Source of the DNA: an uncultured Lachnospiraceae bacterium | GTDB taxonomy: Bacteria; Bacillota; Clostridia; Lachnospirales; Lachnospiraceae | Length of the DNA stretch: 8,180 nt | Assembly (NCBI GenBank): GCA_910579645.1 | Contig: CAJTVK010000167.1 | Location: forward strand, 1 to 8,180 | Direction: 5' to 3' | In this document: piece after piece, positions 5,301 through 8,180 of the stretch | Position numbering within the stretch: position 1 is the stretch's first letter | Layout of the letters: each line of letters begins with the position of its first letter | Notes under the pieces: generated by a model | Seen by the model: the letters and a program-made list of their open reading frames with translations, nothing else | Told to the model about the DNA's origin: nothing | Database searches by the model: none | Made by a program: the position numbers and the translations under genes

Positions 5301-6575
5301 TTATGAAATCTGTCCCTGTTTTTTCTGCTCCAGGTCATACAGGTAATCATCTACGCCCTTTACATGCTCCGCCCAGTCTCCGTCGCCATCCATATCCCAT
5401 GTGAGTGTTTTCACGGACAGTCCCAGTTCCCGGCAGATCTGTGTGAGCTTCTGGCAGCCCCGCTGGATGTTCTGGCGTTTGACGCATTTCTTTTCACAGG
5501 AAATATCCTTCTGTTTCCAGTCCTTTCGGTAGTTTTCACACTGGGTACACTTTTCATTGTAGTCACCCCTGCAGGCAGTCTTTAACAGCTTGTCCATGTC
5601 ATAGGCTTCGTAGACCGACTGCGTACCCATCTGCTTCATTTCCCGTAAGAACGGGGGCAGGTTTGCATACTGGTTCGCTCCTGGTACGCAGCCAAAAATC
5701 CTGCCGGATAAAGCATGTGCAAGATCGCCCTTTAACGGTCCTTCCGTAATAAAAATGGTCTTTTCCCCCGGACTGCCCGCCAGATGGACGGGGCTTCCGG
5801 AGGATGTACCCATATTAAAGTTTGTACTGGAGAGCCAGATATATTTCCTGCCATCGTAAGGATGGTCGAGCCTTATCTGCGCCCCCACGATCAGTCCGTC
5901 CATATTGCGGACCGGCACCAGAAAACCGGAGGATTTATTGGAGAAATGGATGGTCCATTCCCCGTCCTTATCCTGATAAAATCCCGGAACACCCTCCACG
6001 GTGCATCCTGCCGCCAGCAGCCTCTCCGTCAGCTTTTTATAACCGAATACCGGCGTACTCTTATAGCCGTTTTCCTCAATCTGCTGCTCCGTGAACCCGC
6101 GCTTTAACAGGTTCTTCCTGTGGGTATCCGCAAGCACCAGCATGGAAAAGAACGTACTGTATGTCTTGTGCCTCACATGATCCGGGGCGGGCATGGCAAG
6201 GTCAAGGAATCTCCTGTGCGGAACCTGTTGCAGCCTCCGAGTATTTGCACCGTAATTGATGACTTTTATCCTTACCCTGTCCTTCATCATCTGAAAATCT
6301 TCCACATGGTCCGCTATATTCCGGGGCATATCCCCCATGCAGTATTTATCCAACATTTCTGCGGCTATTTCTTTCACGGTCATCTTCCCCGCCGCATAAG
6401 GCAGGACATATTCCTCCAGATATAAGACAGGGCTTATCCTTTCATTTTCATTGTGGATACAGATGCCATGCAGCGTCGTTTCATTATTTTTCAGTTTATC
6501 ATACGGTAATACCTGATACCCGTCCCCAAACACGTTCTCCAGTTCTTTTATAACCTCTTTTCTAAATTTGTCCAT
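5301..6575 (-). CDS. DUF5688-like N-terminus fused to a DUF3854/toprim primase-like domain
   Basis: A 424-residue soluble protein with two parts. Residues 1 to about 127 resemble the first half of DUF5688 proteins of Lachnospiraceae elements: FRKEV, DKLKNNETTLHGI, ISPVLYLEEY and, at the end, RRFLDLA. From about residue 138 it becomes a primase-associated toprim protein: ADTHRKNLLKRGFTEQQI, VEGVPGFYQDKDGEW, FLVPVRNMDGLIVGAQIRLD, KYIWLSS, then the toprim glutamate in IFITEGPLKGD (Glu278), the DxD-like AYDMD (Asp326, Asp328), and KGVDDYL near the end. A cysteine cluster (Cys335, 343, 346, 360, 364, with 374 and 381 nearby) follows the DxD and probably binds zinc. A role in replication or DNA processing of the element is inferred from the toprim fold. 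The start at 6575 follows AGAAGGAGGAG. The stop of the upstream gene is 15 bp away, so the two are one operon. Confidence 0.8.
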   Translation of the reverse strand: MDKFRKEVIKELENVFGDGYQVLPYDKLKNNETTLHGICIHNENERISPVLYLEEYVLPYAAGKMTVKEIAAEMLDKYCMGDMPRNIADHVEDFQMMKDRVRIKVINYGANTRRLQQVPHRRFLDLAMPAPDHVRHKTYSTFFSMLVLADTHRKNLLKRGFTEQQIEENGYKSTPVFGYKKLTERLLAAGCTVEGVPGFYQDKDGEWTIHFSNKSSGFLVPVRNMDGLIVGAQIRLDHPYDGRKYIWLSSTNFNMGTSSGSPVHLAGSPGEKTIFITEGPLKGDLAHALSGRIFGCVPGANQYANLPPFLREMKQMGTQSVYEAYDMDKLLKTACRGDYNEKCTQCENYRKDWKQKDISCEKKCVKRQNIQRGCQKLTQICRELGLSVKTLTWDMDGDGDWAEHVKGVDDYLYDLEQKKQGQIS

Positions 6576-6590
6576 TCTTTTCTCCTCCTT

Positions 6591-7742
6591 CTACCATTTA
6601 TAGGCACCCGGAACGTCATACTCCGTCCAGTTGACGGACAACGCCCTGGCAATGGTTTCCTCCATCCGCGTGATCCGGCTTCCCTCCTCACCTTCGCAGG
6701 CGAGCATATAAAGTATCTCGGAAATGCCAAAATAAATTTCATGCGCGGTACAGGGGGCTTCCCCATACTGTGCAACGAACAGATCCACCGCTTCAGCTTC
6801 GTACTTCCTGGGGATGCCCAGTTTATCCATGACACCCTTCATGCAGTTTACGGGGTTCACAATTTCAATTCCCAACAGCCTCGCAAGGTTCCCGATGGCA
6901 AGCTGGTACTTCCCATACAGCAGCTTCAGGTGTGCGTCAAATTCCGCCATCCGCGTGCCGTTACGGTGTCCAAGCCGCAGGGGGCTGCCTAAGTTGATGG
7001 TGATGTTCTCGCTTCCCGATACCAGCATGGGGTAGATATTCGCCCCACCGGAACCGGTATCCGAGGTCGTGATCCTGACAACGGGTTTCATTTCCTCCGC
7101 TGTCTTCCCATGCAGCGCCAGTTCCTTTTTATAAGCATCCAGCAGACCGTCCTCCCCGGAAAACTCCCAGAGTGCGGATGCCATGTCATGCTCATAAAAA
7201 CCGGCAAGATAACTGCAGCCCCTGAAATTCTTTGTCAGATAGTCCACGGAGTGCAGGAATACCTGCTCCATGTCAAGCACGGCATAGTCATGGCAGTCGC
7301 CTCCCAGTACGGCGGAGACCTTGCCCTCCGAGATGCGCAGGAGCGCCTCTCCCTTTGCCACCTTCAGACAGTCGTTCAGGATTCGCGCATACACGCCCTT
7401 TTCCACCCTGCGCAGCCCCGCGCCGGAGATACCCGCACGGTCGAGGATGCTCTTAATCGCACAGTCCCTGACAGGGTAATACTGGTTCCTGATTTTCAGA
7501 AGCAGCCCCGTATTGATGATGGTATCCGCGATGATGTCCTCATCCAGCCCCTCATCCGCATACATCTGCTTCAGTTCCTCCTCCACCTTACTGCCGCTGG
7601 TGATTGCCACAAGGCGCAGGTTTTTGGAAGTCTTTCTCTCCCAGAAGGAATTTTTCCCAATACTTTTCAAGCAGTCAAGGAAATCCTCCTGATTCTGGAA
7701 TACACCACGGTATCCGTCGGCAAATACTCTTGTTTCACTCAT
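6591..7742 (-). CDS. Conserved mobile-element protein of unknown function (possibly DUF932-like)
   Basis: A 383-residue soluble protein with no signal peptide or membrane segment. I recognise it as a family that recurs beside primase-like and partition genes in gut Firmicutes elements, without known activity. Conserved-looking stretches are YYPVRDCAIKSILDRAGI (about 88-105), CLKVAKGEALLRISEGKVSA (125-144), GGDCHDYAVL, ALWEFSG, VVRITTSDTGSGGANIYPML (221-240), NPVNCMKGVMDKLGIP, APCTAHEIYFGISEI and the C-terminal WTEYDVPGAYKW. The serine/threonine- and glycine-rich TTSDTGSGGAN loop may be a ligand site. The layout is faintly like DUF932 plasmid proteins, but I cannot confirm that. The start is the ATG at 7740-7742, behind GAAAGGTGG; an in-frame extension to 7841 would run through hairpin-dense leader sequence. 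It is the first gene of the operon with the toprim gene. Confidence 0.75.
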   Translation of the reverse strand: MSETRVFADGYRGVFQNQEDFLDCLKSIGKNSFWERKTSKNLRLVAITSGSKVEEELKQMYADEGLDEDIIADTIINTGLLLKIRNQYYPVRDCAIKSILDRAGISGAGLRRVEKGVYARILNDCLKVAKGEALLRISEGKVSAVLGGDCHDYAVLDMEQVFLHSVDYLTKNFRGCSYLAGFYEHDMASALWEFSGEDGLLDAYKKELALHGKTAEEMKPVVRITTSDTGSGGANIYPMLVSGSENITINLGSPLRLGHRNGTRMAEFDAHLKLLYGKYQLAIGNLARLLGIEIVNPVNCMKGVMDKLGIPRKYEAEAVDLFVAQYGEAPCTAHEIYFGISEILYMLACEGEEGSRITRMEETIARALSVNWTEYDVPGAYKW

Positions 7743-7792
7743 TCTTTTTTCCACCTTTCTTTTATCTCTCCGTTTTCGGAGGCATTCTTTAT

Positions 7793-7832
7793 CCAGCCGC
7801 TTATGCGGGCAAGCCCTTATGGGCATTTCTGG
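7793..7832 (-). other. Three-way-junction-like unit with twin ATAA-loop hairpins
   Basis: On the minus strand an outer CCAG/CTGG pair (7829-7832 with 7793-7796) encloses two adjacent 4-bp hairpins with the same loop: GCCC-ATAA-GGGC (7813-7824) and CCGC-ATAA-GCGG (7797-7808). Two different stems with an identical tetraloop suggest selection on the structure. It lies about 50 bp before the start codon of the downstream gene. Confidence 0.5.
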
Positions 7833-7931
7833 CACACTCACAGCAAAGCTGCTCGCTGATACGACACAAAAGAACTAAAGTTCTTACCAGCTATGGATGC
7901 AGGCATCCCTGACTGGCTCGTTGCTGCGCAC

Positions 7932-7966
7932 AAAAAAAGGAATGGTCCTCTGAGGGTTTCCATTCC
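7932..7966 (-). terminator. Intrinsic terminator inside the hairpin-dense leader
   Basis: On the minus strand GGAATGG (7960-7966) pairs perfectly with CCATTCC (7939-7945) across a 14-base loop, and seven T (7932-7938) follow at once. It lies 190 bp before the 6591-7742 gene. It either ends a transcript coming from beyond the right edge or acts as an attenuator for the downstream operon. Confidence 0.75.
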
Positions 7967-8180
7967 ATACTGCGTGTGGTGATCCACAAATCTGTTTCTG
8001 TTCCCGGCAGTTATGCACATACCGCAGAAACAAAAAAAGTGCCAAAAGACTGCCATGCTTATACATGGTATCCTCTGACACTACTTACAATCCTAAACAG
8101 CGTATGCCCCGGCCTTCCTCCATACAGGCTGTGCCGGAACCTGTAGCTTACGGAAAATGTGGATGTTCCGGATATTTTCA

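Larger units (their letters stand above)
7768..8171 (-). ncRNA. Hairpin-dense leader, candidate structured RNA or single-strand DNA element
   Basis: This stretch holds no supported gene but at least nine perfect small inverted repeats. In plus-strand coordinates they are CTCCG/CGGAG (7768-7781), a branched unit (7793-7832), CAGC/GCTG (7841-7851), AAGAACT/AGTTCTT (7870-7885), CCAG-GGATGC/GCATCC-CTGG (7887-7916), GGAATGG/CCATTCC (7939-7966, with a T tract), TGTGG/CCACA (7975-7988), TGTTTCTG/CAGAAACA with an inner CGG/CCG (7993-8032), CCATG/CATGG (8053-8068), and CCGGAAC/GTTCCGG (8134-8171). They follow one another with little gap and most have loops of 2-6 bases. Read on the minus strand they form the leader of the 6591-7742 gene. 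I cannot assign a known RNA family. Alternatives are a regulatory leader, a stable small RNA ending at the T tract, or a conjugation or replication region used as single-stranded DNA. Confidence 0.45.

Noticed and set aside
7743..7841. N-terminal extension of the 6591-7742 protein by 33 codons
   Set aside because: The extension reads through the leader hairpins, has a basic, low-quality sequence, and the ATG at 7740-7742 has its own good ribosome binding site.
7110..7859. Plus-strand frame of 249 codons
   Set aside because: Antisense to the 6591-7742 gene, which has a ribosome binding site and conserved blocks; no start signal.
7993..8032. Hairpin TGTTTCTG/CAGAAACA next to a run of seven A/T as a terminator
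   Set aside because: The T run precedes the stem on the minus strand, and on the plus strand it is an A run, so it cannot be an intrinsic terminator in either direction.
7884..8066. A 60-codon minus-strand frame starting MYKHGSLLALF behind AGAGGA
   Set aside because: It runs through an intrinsic terminator and several perfect hairpins, has no recognisable homologue, and its composition is odd. It could still be a leader peptide, but nothing beyond the start signal supports it.

Overview
The window looks like part of an integrative or conjugative element, or a large plasmid, from a gut-type Bacillota, most likely Lachnospiraceae. The reasons are strong AGGAGG-type ribosome binding sites, moderate GC, and a set of protein families (DUF5688-like, DUF3854/toprim-like, an XRE regulator, ParM/ParR, and a roughly 383-residue family of unknown function) that I associate with mobile elements of that group. 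This placement rests on recognising families by eye; no search was run.

Left part (1-2722), a heavy-metal locus. On the minus strand lie a P1B-type metal ATPase that runs off the left edge and is broken by an in-frame amber codon at 318-320, and a free-standing 72-residue HMA metallochaperone. Divergent from them, an ArsR/SmtB-family repressor is followed 10 bp later by an AraC-family regulator. A 10-bp inverted repeat sits in the divergent promoter region, and a 12-bp piece of it recurs in front of the ATPase, so one repressor probably controls both. A good intrinsic terminator separates the HMA gene from the ATPase, which would make them separate transcripts.

Middle part (2723-3785). After a gap with no supported gene come a small acidic protein on the minus strand (possibly DUF6809-like) and a divergent XRE-type regulator. 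Two perfect 17-bp direct repeats lie between them. The XRE gene ends in an 11-bp inverted repeat flanked by A and T tracts, which can act as a bidirectional terminator for the convergent parR.

Right part (3786-8180), a maintenance and replication-like module entirely on the minus strand. Read in the direction of transcription it holds: a 400-bp region packed with small hairpins, including an intrinsic terminator; a 383-residue conserved protein of unknown function; a protein that joins a DUF5688-like N-terminus to a toprim primase-like domain with a cysteine-rich insert; a terminator; a repeat-bearing region that looks like a parC centromere and contains the par promoter; then parM and parR. 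ParR bound at parC and the actin-like ParM would segregate the element while it is extrachromosomal. The toprim protein may serve its DNA replication.

The least explained parts are the hairpin-dense leader (about 7768-8171), the domain fusion, and the broken metal ATPase.
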